Source: Ruminobacter amylophilus
GTDB lineage: Bacteria; Pseudomonadota; Gammaproteobacteria; Enterobacterales; Succinivibrionaceae
Assembly (NCBI RefSeq): GCF_900115655.1
Contig: NZ_FOXF01000008.1
Span: 18,017 to 82,016 of the forward strand
DNA length: 64,000 bases
Direction: 5' to 3'
Part shown: in pieces, positions 48,693-57,837 of the stretch
How positions within the stretch are numbered: position 1 is the first letter of the stretch
Layout of the letters: the number at the start of each line of letters is the position of its first letter
Made by a program: the position numbers and the translations under genes
Notes under the pieces: model-generated
Told to the model about the DNA's origin: nothing
The model's database searches: none
Seen by the model: only the letters and a program-made list of their open reading frames with translations

Positions 48693-49038
48693 AAAACACG
48701 GAATGAAAAACAAAGAAAATGATAAACATTATATCTTCGTTTCGCAGGTATAATTTTAGACGATGGCTTAAGTAAAAAGTTCCACAATTTATCTAAAATT
48801 TTAGGTTAGTATAAACTAAATATGTTCAGTTGTTCTATGAAATCTCTGTTTGATGCAGTGAAAATTGTTATAGAAGTCTAAAATTCGATAAAAATTCATT
48901 GTAGATAAACCTGTGATTAACCTGTTTATATTTGGAGGATAATTTGGGTCCGTCTCCAGATATCACCTAAACAGTCTGTTTTACCTGTGAATTATCGGCA
49001 GCTATTCTTATTTTATAAGAACTTTTCCGGATAAAATG
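48693..49038. other. Spacer between tilS and the rpsT terminators
   Basis: About 345 nt without a coding frame. It holds short dyads (CTAAAATTTTAG at 48793-48804; ATAAAC/GTTTAT around 48906-48930; TTGGAG/CTCCA around 48932-48959). It is bracketed by hairpins that terminate minus-strand transcription, so a small RNA on that strand is possible. Confidence 0.35.
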
Positions 49039-49074
49039 AAAAAACTCGCTTTAGAATTAAGGTTAAAGCGAGTT
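49039..49074 (-). terminator. Second minus-strand terminator downstream of rpsT
   Basis: AACTCGCTTTA / TAAAGCGAGTT (49043-49053, 49064-49074), perfect 11-bp stem, followed on the minus strand by T6. Confidence 0.65.
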
Positions 49075-49149
49075 AAGAAAGATATTATTATGAAGGAGAG
49101 CCTCTCAGCTCTATTATGTTAGAGAGAGTAGTTTAAAAAAAGTTCAATA

Positions 49150-49191
49150 AATTTAAAAAAATAAAACCGACACATGGAATGTGCCGGTTTT
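49150..49191 (-). terminator. Terminator of rpsT
   Basis: AAAACCGACACAT GGA ATGTGCCGGTTTT (one mismatch), 35 nt after the rpsT stop; on the minus strand it continues into TTTTATTTTTTT. Confidence 0.82.
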
Positions 49192-49225
49192 ACGTAATGT
49201 TTGTATCAGTAGGATACTTCAGATA

Positions 49226-49489
49226 TTAAGCGATAGCCTTGATCTGAGCACTTAAACGAGACTTATGACGAGCAGCCTTGTTCTTGTGGATTAAACCATT
49301 GCTAGCAGCACGGTCAAGAAGAACCTGAGCATTGTTGAATGCTTCTTTTGCTTCATCCTTCTTACCAGCAGCAATTAAAGCTACAACCTTCTTTACTGCA
49401 GTACGCATAGCTGAACGCTGAGCAACATTCTGAACACGATTTCTTTCTGAAACAATTACACGCTTCTTAGCAGACTTGATATTTGCCAA
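49226..49489 (-). CDS. rpsT: 30S ribosomal protein S20
   Basis: 87 residues, the length of E. coli S20. It begins [21 protein letters not shown], the family start, and ends with the helix [20 protein letters not shown]. It binds 16S rRNA early in 30S assembly. It is divergent from murJ, as in E. coli, and stands as a single-gene unit with its own promoter and terminator. Confidence 0.97.
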   Translation of the reverse strand: MANIKSAKKRVIVSERNRVQNVAQRSAMRTAVKKVVALIAAGKKDEAKEAFNNAQVLLDRAASNGLIHKNKAARHKSRLSAQIKAIA

Positions 49490-50099
49490 AGTAAACTCCT
49501 AAAAATTCTTCAATATAAAGATAAACTTAACAATACTTTTAAGGTTTATCGTTCAATTTATCAGTGTTAATCTTTAAACACACAAACCATTCAATTCTGA
49601 TTGGTTTTCAGATGCACGCAATTATAATTGTCTTTGTCTGAAAAAACAACAGATAAAAGTCTCTATTACGCTTAGACATAATTAGCCGGTTATGTCACAG
49701 ACTGTAATGTGGTTTGTCCCTGTTTATGGATAGCTTTACGGCACAAAGAGACACTTCCCGGAATTTAGGATTTCATGCGTATTGCAATCAAACTAGGTTT
49801 GGACAATAAACTGTGCGGATTATATCAAAAGCATGCCGGATTGTCATGTTTTTTGATGTATTTATTTAAATCTCGGCTGGGCACTGTGCAAAGGCGGTAC
49901 ATACTGAGCGTAACCGTCATATTTTCATTATTATCCAAAAAGCGTAACTGTGCGGAATCAGTATTATGTTTGAGAATGAGGGAGATAGATATTATAATCT
50001 GCAGCATTATGTCCGGACGGTGAGATTGTCTTTTCGGTTATGATACACTGAGCACGGATTATTATTTTCATATCATATGATTATTGATTGCAGATTGTC
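49490..50099. other. Divergent spacer rpsT-murJ
   Basis: 610 nt. It holds the rpsT promoter and leader, including a hairpin at 49520-49550 (GATAAACTTAA with TTAA-G-GTTTATC) near the rpsT start that could serve S20 autoregulation. An 82-codon frame at 49775-50023 has no family look and I do not call it. The murJ promoter cannot be fixed. Confidence 0.4.
49621..49649 (-). promoter_or_regulatory. Promoter of rpsT
   Basis: On the minus strand: TTGTTT (49649-49644), 17 nt, TATAAT (49626-49621). The leader would be about 125 nt. Confidence 0.7.
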
Positions 50100-51698
50100 A
50101 TGAGTAAATTATTTCGTTCCAGTATAATCACGTCTCTTGCCACTTTCATGTCCAGAATTCTCGGACTGATAAGAGATGTGTGCATTGCTAATCTTCTTGG
50201 TGCCGGTCAGAGTTCGGATATTTTTCTGTTTGCGCAGAGAATTCCTAATTTTTTAAGACGACTGTTTGCAGAAGGCGCATTCAGTCAGGCTTTTGTGCCC
50301 GTTATGTCTGAATTCAAGGCAAAGAAGGATCAGGAAGGACTCAAGGATCTTATAAGCAATACTTCAGGAACTCTCGGCGCGGTTGTCTTCATTATTACCG
50401 TAATAGGTATGCTGGGCAGCAGCGTGATAACGGCCGTTTTCGGGTGGGGCTGGTTTCAGGAGTGGCTGGAAAATCCTGGGGAAGGCAAATTTACACAGGC
50501 CTCTTTTTTACTGAAAATAACGACTCCATACCTGTTTTTCATTACTCTTACAGCCGTGTCTGGTGCCATATTAAACACCTTTGAAAAATTTCTGATTCCT
50601 GCCATTACTCCGTGTCTGATGAATCTCTGCATGATTGCAAGCTGTTTTGTTCTGAAAGATTACTTTGAAGATCCGAATCTGGCTCTTTCAATCGGTTTTA
50701 TGACTGGCGGGGTAGTGCAGTTTTTATTTCATCTGCCGTTTCTGTATAAGCTGGGATGTCTGGTAATACCTCGCTTCAGCTGGAATCATCCTGGTGTGAC
50801 CAAGATTAGAAAACTGATGATTCCTGCTATTTTCAGTGTTTCGGTCAGTCAGATTAATCTGATTATCAATACTATTATCGCCACAAAGCTTACGACCGGG
50901 GCAATCAGTTATCTGTATTACTCAGACAGACTGCTGGAATTCCCGATAGGAATTTTCGGTGTGGCGATAGGAACGGTGATTCTTCCTGCCCTGTCTCGTC
51001 AGTTTGCCAAAAAGGATCTTGATGGTTACGTTAAGACATTGGACTGGGGTATCAGGCTTGTTCTTCTGCTTGGTTTCCCTGCAATGATGGGGATTATAAT
51101 GCTTCGTGAACCAATAATCCGCGTTCTTTACATGAGTGGAGAATTCGGCCTCGACGCTGCAGGTCATGTGTCTCTGAGTGTAATAGCCTCAGTGTCAGGC
51201 TTATGGGCTATTATGCTTGTTCGTGTTCTGGCTCCCGGATTTAACGCAAGACAGGATACCGCCACACCTGTAAGATACGGAATCATTTCCATGGTGACCA
51301 ACATTATATGCAGTCTGATTATAGTATTTCCTATTGAGTACTGGCTGCTTGTAGGTGGAAACAGCGGTTACGGCTATCTGGGACTGGCACTGTCCACAAC
51401 ACTGTCATCCATTGTTAATGCCTCACTGCTTCTGCGTGGTCTTGCCAAGAAGAATATTTATCATATCAGCAGAAATACCGTTGTTTTTGTTCTAAAGCTT
51501 CTTGCCGGTACGATTGTTATGTCCATGGTTTTGATGTTCCTTAAGGGCTGTTTTGCAACTGATGCCGCTGAATGGGCCGGAATAAGCCATATAAGTTCAA
51601 TTGTGTATTTGGTGTGTCTTGTTGCATCAGGAGCTGCGGTTTATTTTGTAACGTTGCTGCTGCTGGGAATTCGTCCGTCTCAGCTAAAGGGGGCGTAG
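50100..51698 (+). CDS. murJ: Lipid II flippase MurJ (MviN)
   Basis: 532 residues from the ATG at 50100; a TTG four codons earlier is possible. About 14 membrane helices of the MOP superfamily. Family segments are SRILGLIRDV, PNFLRRLFAEGAFSQAFVPV, ISQINLIINT-like SQINLIINTIIATKL, and LAPGFNARQDTATPVR. It flips lipid II across the inner membrane. In E. coli murJ, rpsT and ribF also lie near each other. A terminator follows. Confidence 0.95.
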   Translation: MSKLFRSSIITSLATFMSRILGLIRDVCIANLLGAGQSSDIFLFAQRIPNFLRRLFAEGAFSQAFVPVMSEFKAKKDQEGLKDLISNTSGTLGAVVFIITVIGMLGSSVITAVFGWGWFQEWLENPGEGKFTQASFLLKITTPYLFFITLTAVSGAILNTFEKFLIPAITPCLMNLCMIASCFVLKDYFEDPNLALSIGFMTGGVVQFLFHLPFLYKLGCLVIPRFSWNHPGVTKIRKLMIPAIFSVSVSQINLIINTIIATKLTTGAISYLYYSDRLLEFPIGIFGVAIGTVILPALSRQFAKKDLDGYVKTLDWGIRLVLLLGFPAMMGIIMLREPIIRVLYMSGEFGLDAAGHVSLSVIASVSGLWAIMLVRVLAPGFNARQDTATPVRYGIISMVTNIICSLIIVFPIEYWLLVGGNSGYGYLGLALSTTLSSIVNASLLLRGLAKKNIYHISRNTVVFVLKLLAGTIVMSMVLMFLKGCFATDAAEWAGISHISSIVYLVCLVASGAAVYFVTLLLLGIRPSQLKGA

Positions 51699-51705
51699 TT
51701 TAAAA

Positions 51706-51730
51706 AATGTTATAAACATAACGTTTTTTT
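51706..51730 (+). terminator. Terminator after murJ
   Basis: AATGTTAT AAAC ATAACGTT (one wobble) followed by T5. Its T run directly joins the ribF promoter. Confidence 0.7.
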
Positions 51731-51738
51731 GGTATAAT
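51730..51738 (+). promoter_or_regulatory. Extended -10 promoter of ribF
   Basis: TGGTATAAT begins on the last T of the murJ terminator, 48 nt before ribF. Confidence 0.6.
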
Positions 51739-51785
51739 CCTATTCTTGTTGATAAATAAAATTGTTTTTAATAGTTGGTTGAATT

Positions 51786-52718
51786 ATGCACTTAGTGCGA
51801 AATCTTGATAATTATACCTGCCGTGCTGAAGGAATAGCACTAACCATAGGTAATTTTGACGGTTTGCATATAGGTCACAGAGCCGTCCTCAGTGAACTGA
51901 AGGAGAAGGCTCGTAAACTGGGTATTAAAACGGGTGTAATGTGCTTTGAGCCACAGCCTCTGGAATTTCTGTCCTGTGAGAAAATACCGGCAAGGTTAAG
52001 CAGGTTCAGAGACAAGTTTCTGGGACTCAAGGAGCTTGATATCGATTACCTGTTCTGCCCTAAATTCAATCAGAAATTTGCCTGTCAGTCTCCTGAGTCG
52101 TTTATTGAGGATGTCCTGGTAAAAAGACTTAACGTTAAACTGCTTATAGTCGGAGATGATTTCCGTTTCGGCAGGATGGGCAAAGGCGGATATGATCTGC
52201 TGGTCGAGTCCGGCAGAAAATACGGATTCGAAGTATACAGCATGTCCAGCTACAGATATCACGGAGAGCGTGTCAGCTCAACGGTGATAAGACAGCTTTT
52301 AAGGGAAGGTTCTCTGGATAAAGTATCGGAAATGCTTGGAGAATACTTCTATATAAGAGGTAAGGTCTGTCACGGAAGAAAAATAGGGTCAACGATAAAT
52401 TTTCCGACGGCCAATATCAATCTTAACCGAAGGGTTGTGCCTCTGTTCGGTATTTATGCTGTGAAGGTCTGTATGCCCGACGGATCCATGCGATACGGCA
52501 TGGCAAATGTAGGCATGAGACCGACTGTAAACGGTACGTATCCTCTGCTGGAGGTTTTTGTATTTGATTTTTCCGGCAATCTGTATACGAAAGAGATTAA
52601 AGTTTCATTTATCAGAAAACTGAGAGATGAAATCAAGTTTCCGTCTCTGAATGAGCTGAAACAGCAGATTTCAAAGGATGAACAGGAAACCAGAGCGTAT
52701 TTCAGTGTTCATCCGTAG
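51786..52718 (+). CDS. ribF: Bifunctional riboflavin kinase / FAD synthetase
   Basis: 310 residues. The N-terminal FAD synthetase domain has TIGNFDGLHIGH and the ISSTVIR-like VSSTVIRQLL; the C-terminal flavokinase domain has GRKIGSTINFPTANI and the catalytic-region Glu in PLLEVFVFD. It makes FMN and FAD, including the flavins used by the NQR complex of this window. Order ribF-ileS-lspA is the usual one. The 200 nt to ileS show no clear terminator or promoter. Confidence 0.95.
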   Translation: MHLVRNLDNYTCRAEGIALTIGNFDGLHIGHRAVLSELKEKARKLGIKTGVMCFEPQPLEFLSCEKIPARLSRFRDKFLGLKELDIDYLFCPKFNQKFACQSPESFIEDVLVKRLNVKLLIVGDDFRFGRMGKGGYDLLVESGRKYGFEVYSMSSYRYHGERVSSTVIRQLLREGSLDKVSEMLGEYFYIRGKVCHGRKIGSTINFPTANINLNRRVVPLFGIYAVKVCMPDGSMRYGMANVGMRPTVNGTYPLLEVFVFDFSGNLYTKEIKVSFIRKLRDEIKFPSLNELKQQISKDEQETRAYFSVHP

Positions 52719-52917
52719 GTTTATTGAGCGGCTGAGAATGTCTGACGTTTTAAACTGTCAATCGTTTTCAGTCGGCTTTTAATGATTAAAGGTGCGGTAT
52801 TTTCCGTTCTTGTATAGACATACTGTCGGCAAGTCTATCGCTCATGATACGGCGGGGAAATAAGCATAAGCTTAGAAACCTGAAGACAGTGTTTTTTAAT
52901 TATGGTATTGAATCAAA

Positions 52918-55731
52918 ATGACAGATTATAAGAAAACTCTTAATTTGCCTGATACACCTTTCCCGATGCGTGGTGATCTGGCAAAGCGTGAACCGCTGAT
53001 GTTAAATTCCTGGTATGAAGATGATCTTTATAGTCAGATTAGAAACGCCAGAAAAGGCAGAAAGTCATTTATTCTGCACGACGGTCCTCCATATGCAAAT
53101 GGCAATATTCACATTGGTCATTCAGTAAATAAGATTCTTAAAGATATCATAATTAAGTCCAAGACCTTAAGCGGTTTTGATGCTCCATATATTCCCGGCT
53201 GGGACTGTCACGGTCTTCCTATTGAACTCAAGGTTGAAGGTCTTGTAGGAAAGCCTGGTCAGAAGGTTACCGCAGCAGAATTCAGAGAAGAGTGCCGTAA
53301 GTATGCCAGAACCCAGATTGATGCCCAGCGCAATGATTTCAAGAGATTGGGCGTTCTCGGTGACTGGGAGAATCCGTATCTCACCATGAATTTTGAAACA
53401 GAAGCCAATATTATCCGTGCTTTGGGCAAAGTTGCGGAAAACGGCCATCTGGTAAAGGGCTTTAAGCCTGTTCACTGGTGTATTGACTGCGGCAGTGCTC
53501 TGGCAGAAGCTGAAGTTGAGTACTATGACAAGCAGTCATATGCAATTGACGTATGTTTCAAGGCTGCAGACAAGGAAGCTGTTCTCAGTGCTTTCGGCAA
53601 TGCCAAGTGTGACGGTGTTCCCAACATTGTTATCTGGACAACCACTCCATGGACTCTGCCTGCAAACAGAGCCGTATGTCTCAATGCTGATTTCAACTAT
53701 CAGCTGATTTCCGCAGATAACGGCAAGTGCTATATTCTGGCGGAAGTTCTCTCGGCTGAAGCTTTAAAGAGATACGGCGTGACTGATTACACCGTGATTG
53801 CCGTTACCAAGGGCAGCAATCTTGAAGGTCTGAAGTTCTGTCATCCGTTCCTGGATATTCAGGTTCCTGTTATTCTCGGTGCTCATGTTACCGATGATTC
53901 CGGTACAGGTGCTGTTCACACCGCTCCTGGTCACGGTATGGATGACTATGTGGTTGGCTGCAAGTACAATCTTGAAGTTGCATGTCCTGTAGGTGCAGAC
54001 GGCAGATTCCTTGAAGGAACTCCTTATTTTGCCGGTCAGAACGTGTTTGAGGCAAATCCTAAGGTTGTTGAACTTCTTAAGGAAAAGGATGCTCTGGCAG
54101 CAGTTAACAAGATTAATCACTCATATCCATGCTGCTGGAGACATAAGTCACCAATCATTTTCCGTGCTACCCCGCAGTGGTTTATCAGCATGGAAGAAAA
54201 GGGCCTCAGAACCAACGCACTGGATGAAATCAAGAAGGTTCAGTGGGTTCCGTCATGGGGACAGAACAGAATTGAAGCGATGGTGGCAAACCGTCCTGAC
54301 TGGTGTATCAGCCGTCAGCGTACATGGGGTGTACCTATCGCTCTGTTTGTAGACAAGGATACCAATGAACTTCATCCTCGTACACAGGAACTGATTGAAG
54401 AGATTGCCAAGCGTGTTGAAAAGAAGGGTATTCAGGCATGGTGGGATCTTGATCCTAAGGAAGTCCTTACCGCTGAAGAACAGGAAAGATATGTTAAGGT
54501 AAAAGATACTCTTGACGTATGGTTTGATTCCGGTTCAACCAGCTATACCGTTGTGGGCAAGCGCCCTGAATACAACGGTCAGAGCGCTGATATGTACCTT
54601 GAAGGTTCAGATCAGCATCGCGGCTGGTTCATGTCATCTCTGATGATTGGTACCGCTATTTCAGGCAAGGCTCCATACAAGACTGTTCTGACTCACGGGT
54701 TTACCGTAGACGGACAGGGTCGTAAGATGAGTAAGTCAATCGGTAATGTTGTTAGTCCTCAGGATGTAATCAGCAAACTCGGTGCTGATATTTTAAGACT
54801 GTGGGTTGCTTCAACCGATTACAGCGGTGAAATGACCGTTTCTGATGAAATTCTCAAGCGCAGTGCCGAGGCATATCGTCGTATCCGTAACACCTCAAGA
54901 TTCCTTTTGGCAAACATCAATGATTTTGATCCTGAAAAGAATATGGTTGATTTCGATGATATGGTTGCACTTGACCGCTGGGCAGTATCATGTGCCGCAA
55001 AGGCTCAGAAGGAAATTATCAAGGCTTATAACAGCTTTGATTTCCATACTGTTGTGCAGAAGATTATGCAGTTCTGCTCCGTAGATATGGGATCTTTCTA
55101 TCTTGATATTGTTAAGGACAGACTGTATACCTCCAAGACCGACGGTGTTGCCCGCAGATCAAGTCAGACTGCACAGTATCTTATTGCTGAAGCCATGGTA
55201 CGCTGGTTCTCTCCGATTCTGAGCTTTACCGCTCAGGAAATATGGCAGCTCTTACCTGGAAAGAGAGATAAGTATGTATTTACAGCAGAATGGTATGAAG
55301 GTCTTAAGGAACTTCCTGATGACGCGTCTCTTAATGATGATTTCTGGCAGAAGGTTAAGACTGTTCGCGATGAAGTGAATAAGAAGCTTGAAAATGCCCG
55401 TAAGAACAAGGTTATCGGCAGTTCATTGGAAGCGGAAGTAAAGATCTACGCAAACGATGACATTACCGCAACTCTTGCGGCTCTGGAAGATGAATTACGC
55501 TTCGTTCTTCTGGTGTCAAAGTGTGAAGTACTGCCTCTTGCTGACGGAGCAGATGCTGAAAAGGCAGATATTGACGGCTTAGCCGTAACTGTTGTTGCAA
55601 CAGCAGAAGAAAAGTGCGAAAGATGCTGGCATCGAGTTCCTGGAATCGGTTCTGTTTCAGGTCATCCAGGTATCTGTAAGCGTTGTGCTGAGAATATCGA
55701 CGGCAACGGTGAAATCCGTAAGTTCGCATAA
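52918..55731 (+). CDS. ileS: Isoleucyl-tRNA synthetase
   Basis: 937 residues, the same size as E. coli IleRS. Class I motifs are [13 protein letters not shown] (HIGH) and [10 protein letters not shown] (KMSKS); the editing domain CP1 contains [17 protein letters not shown] [11 protein letters not shown] and [12 protein letters not shown]. The C-terminal zinc finger CERCWHR ... CKRC places it in the bacterial type. Followed by a terminator and then lspA. Confidence 0.97.
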   Translation: MTDYKKTLNLPDTPFPMRGDLAKREPLMLNSWYEDDLYSQIRNARKGRKSFILHDGPPYANGNIHIGHSVNKILKDIIIKSKTLSGFDAPYIPGWDCHGLPIELKVEGLVGKPGQKVTAAEFREECRKYARTQIDAQRNDFKRLGVLGDWENPYLTMNFETEANIIRALGKVAENGHLVKGFKPVHWCIDCGSALAEAEVEYYDKQSYAIDVCFKAADKEAVLSAFGNAKCDGVPNIVIWTTTPWTLPANRAVCLNADFNYQLISADNGKCYILAEVLSAEALKRYGVTDYTVIAVTKGSNLEGLKFCHPFLDIQVPVILGAHVTDDSGTGAVHTAPGHGMDDYVVGCKYNLEVACPVGADGRFLEGTPYFAGQNVFEANPKVVELLKEKDALAAVNKINHSYPCCWRHKSPIIFRATPQWFISMEEKGLRTNALDEIKKVQWVPSWGQNRIEAMVANRPDWCISRQRTWGVPIALFVDKDTNELHPRTQELIEEIAKRVEKKGIQAWWDLDPKEVLTAEEQERYVKVKDTLDVWFDSGSTSYTVVGKRPEYNGQSADMYLEGSDQHRGWFMSSLMIGTAISGKAPYKTVLTHGFTVDGQGRKMSKSIGNVVSPQDVISKLGADILRLWVASTDYSGEMTVSDEILKRSAEAYRRIRNTSRFLLANINDFDPEKNMVDFDDMVALDRWAVSCAAKAQKEIIKAYNSFDFHTVVQKIMQFCSVDMGSFYLDIVKDRLYTSKTDGVARRSSQTAQYLIAEAMVRWFSPILSFTAQEIWQLLPGKRDKYVFTAEWYEGLKELPDDASLNDDFWQKVKTVRDEVNKKLENARKNKVIGSSLEAEVKIYANDDITATLAALEDELRFVLLVSKCEVLPLADGADAEKADIDGLAVTVVATAEEKCERCWHRVPGIGSVSGHPGICKRCAENIDGNGEIRKFA

Positions 55732-55763
55732 AGCGTTCATGATGCATTTGTTATAATATGTAT

Positions 55764-55790
55764 AAGCCCTGTTTTATGCAGGGCTTTGTT
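55764..55790 (+). terminator. Terminator between ileS and lspA
   Basis: AAGCCCTG TTTTATG CAGGGCTT then TGTTT. An extended -10 (TGTTATAAT, 55749-55757) just before it makes read-through control of lspA possible. Confidence 0.7.
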
Positions 55791-55813
55791 TACTGATAAT
55801 CAAGGATTTGTGG

Positions 55814-56341
55814 ATGGGTGGAAAAATTTTTAAAACCGGCCTGGTTTATCTGCTTTTCTCTGTTGTGGTCATGCTTTTGGATTATCTGACAAAACAATGT
55901 ATTGTAAGTAATGTACCGGTTAATGATATCGCTGGTTCCATTGAGGTTATTCCTAATTTTTTCAGAATTATACATGTGCATAATCACGGTGCTGCCTTCA
56001 GCTTTCTTGCAGGACAGAATGGATGGCAGGTTGTTTTTTTCAGTGTCATTGCCATAGCTGTCAGCTGTTTCTGTATCAGGGGGATGTTTAAAAACAGCAG
56101 ATCTCAGCTGATTTCAAATACAGGGTATGCACTGATTGTCGGCGGGGCATTGGGAAATCTGTATGATCGTATTGCATATGGTTACGTTATAGATTTTCTT
56201 GATTTTAATTTTGGAAACTATCATTATCCGGCATTCAATGTTGCTGACTGCGGAATATGCGCAGGTGTTTTTCTGTGGTGCGTATATGAACTGTTTTTGA
56301 ATAAGAATAATAAGGAAAATTCAGACAATGCAGGAAAATAA
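55814..56341 (+). CDS. lspA: Lipoprotein signal peptidase LspA
   Basis: 175 residues from the ATG at 55814, 7 nt after AAGGA; a TTG six bases upstream is too close to that site. Four membrane helices. The catalytic aspartates lie in GNLYDRI and FNVADCGI, with the family segment HNHGAAFSFL. It removes the signal peptide of prolipoproteins after Lgt. It overlaps ispH by 14 nt. Confidence 0.93.
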   Translation: MGGKIFKTGLVYLLFSVVVMLLDYLTKQCIVSNVPVNDIAGSIEVIPNFFRIIHVHNHGAAFSFLAGQNGWQVVFFSVIAIAVSCFCIRGMFKNSRSQLISNTGYALIVGGALGNLYDRIAYGYVIDFLDFNFGNYHYPAFNVADCGICAGVFLWCVYELFLNKNNKENSDNAGK

Positions 56342-57275
56342 CAGAAAAAAAATTCTGCTGGTAAGCCCCCGCGGTTTCTGCGCAGGCGTCAGCAGAGCAA
56401 TTCAGATTGTTGAACTTGTGCTTGCAAAATTTGAAAATGAAAATGTTTATGTTCTGCACGAGGTTGTGCACAATAAACACGTGGTTGAAGAACTGAATCG
56501 TCATGGAGCCATCTTTGTGGACTGTCTGGATGAAATTCCTGACGGAGCCATTACTGTTTTTTCCGCACACGGTGTCTCAAAAGAAGTTGAACAGAAGGCC
56601 GTACGTAAAAATCTCAGAGTCTATGATGCAACCTGTCCTATTGTTGATAAGGTTCATCGAAAGGTCAGACGCATAAGTGATCAGGACGAAGAAATAATAA
56701 TGATCGGTCACGCTAAACATCAGGAAGTGGAAGGAACTGTTGGACAATATACCAGCAGGGTAGGGGCTATGCATGTTATAAATGACATTGATGAAATAAA
56801 AAAAATTAATATCATGCATCCTGACAGGCTTCATTTTGTAACTCAGACGACTCTCAGTGTTGATGAGGCAAAGAATTGTATTGGTGCCTTGAAACAGGCT
56901 TTCCCTTTAATTTCCGGACCGGCAACCAACGATATCTGTTATGCAACTCAGAACAGACAGCAGGCTGTGAAGGAAGTTGCCAAAATTGCTGACGTGGTAT
57001 TGGTTGTCGGTTCAAAGAATTCATCCAATTCCAATCGTCTCAGTGAGGTTGCCAGACAGACAGGATGCGTTTCCTATCTTATTGATGATTACACAGATCT
57101 CACACCGGAGATGACCGCCGGAAAAAATATTATTGCTATTACCAGTGGTGCTTCTGCTCCGGAATACCTGATTGAGGAAATAGTAAAATGCCTCAACAAA
57201 AATGCTGACTATGATGTTGAGAACATCGGTGTTTCAAACGAAAAACAGAATTTTAAACTGCCCTCAGGCTTATAA
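56328..57275 (+). CDS. ispH: 4-hydroxy-3-methylbut-2-enyl diphosphate reductase IspH
   Basis: 315 residues. The three cysteines of the 4Fe-4S cluster are Cys18 (PRGFCAGV), Cys103 (DATCPIVDKVH) and Cys204 (DICYATQNR), and FSAHGVS and SKNSSNSNRL bind the diphosphate. It is the last MEP step, giving IPP and DMAPP. It overlaps lspA directly: the fkpB (slpA) gene found between them in E. coli is absent. The next gene is pilY1, echoing the ispH-pilus neighbourhood of Pseudomonas. Confidence 0.95.
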   Translation: MQENNRKKILLVSPRGFCAGVSRAIQIVELVLAKFENENVYVLHEVVHNKHVVEELNRHGAIFVDCLDEIPDGAITVFSAHGVSKEVEQKAVRKNLRVYDATCPIVDKVHRKVRRISDQDEEIIMIGHAKHQEVEGTVGQYTSRVGAMHVINDIDEIKKINIMHPDRLHFVTQTTLSVDEAKNCIGALKQAFPLISGPATNDICYATQNRQQAVKEVAKIADVVLVVGSKNSSNSNRLSEVARQTGCVSYLIDDYTDLTPEMTAGKNIIAITSGASAPEYLIEEIVKCLNKNADYDVENIGVSNEKQNFKLPSGL

Positions 57276-57837
57276 TATTCTTATGCTTTTTTATAGAGTT
57301 TTTTTTATGACAAATGTGAGAAAAACTCTATTTTCCCTAAGTTAAAAAAATTTTCCTGAATTTACATTTGTTAATACCGTGTGTTAATGAATTTTGCTTT
57401 TTTGCAAATGTAAAGAATATGTTTTATTAACATGTTTTATGTCCGGCAGTAATCTTTTTTGCATGTTTTAAAACTATAAATGATTTATCAAAAAGATGAT
57501 ATATGAAATTAAAGTGCGTGCTAATTATATACAATATATAGTTATTTATAATATTTTATAAATAAAGGATAATTAGTGTCGGTTTATCCATTTATAGTAA
57601 TATTTTTTAACAAAATATTAAAAACTGTTGTAAATTAACAGTTTTTTATAAAAATAAAACTAAATAGTTTAAGAGTTTAAAATGCAAATTTTGTGAATTA
57701 AACTGTAATTCTATTATTAAATGTTAATAATTTTTTGAAAATAATTGTTAGTTAGTATTTAATAGTAAATTGAGTAGTTTTCATTTTTGAAAAAAAGAAT
57801 AATTATTTTCATACTTTAATTTAAGTGAGGTAAGCTC
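57276..57837. other. Very AT-rich spacer upstream of pilY1
   Basis: 562 nt, clearly richer in A and T than its surroundings, with many TATAAT-like strings (for instance around 57546-57562) and no coding frame. It contains two adjoining hairpins described in the next entry. From 57648 to pilY1 there is a further 190 nt of AT-rich leader. Such tracts are typical targets of H-NS-like silencers; that is inference. Confidence 0.5.
57598..57647 (+). terminator. Double hairpin with T run upstream of pilY1
   Basis: TAATATTTT TTAAC AAAATATTA (57598-57620) is followed directly by AAAAACTGTT GTAAATT AACAGTTTTT with T6. The second is a plausible intrinsic terminator or attenuator 190 nt before pilY1. 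Confidence 0.6.

Noticed and set aside
49775..50023. 82-codon plus-strand frame between rpsT and murJ
   Set aside because: No ribosome site, no recognisable domain, odd composition, and it lies in a divergent regulatory spacer.
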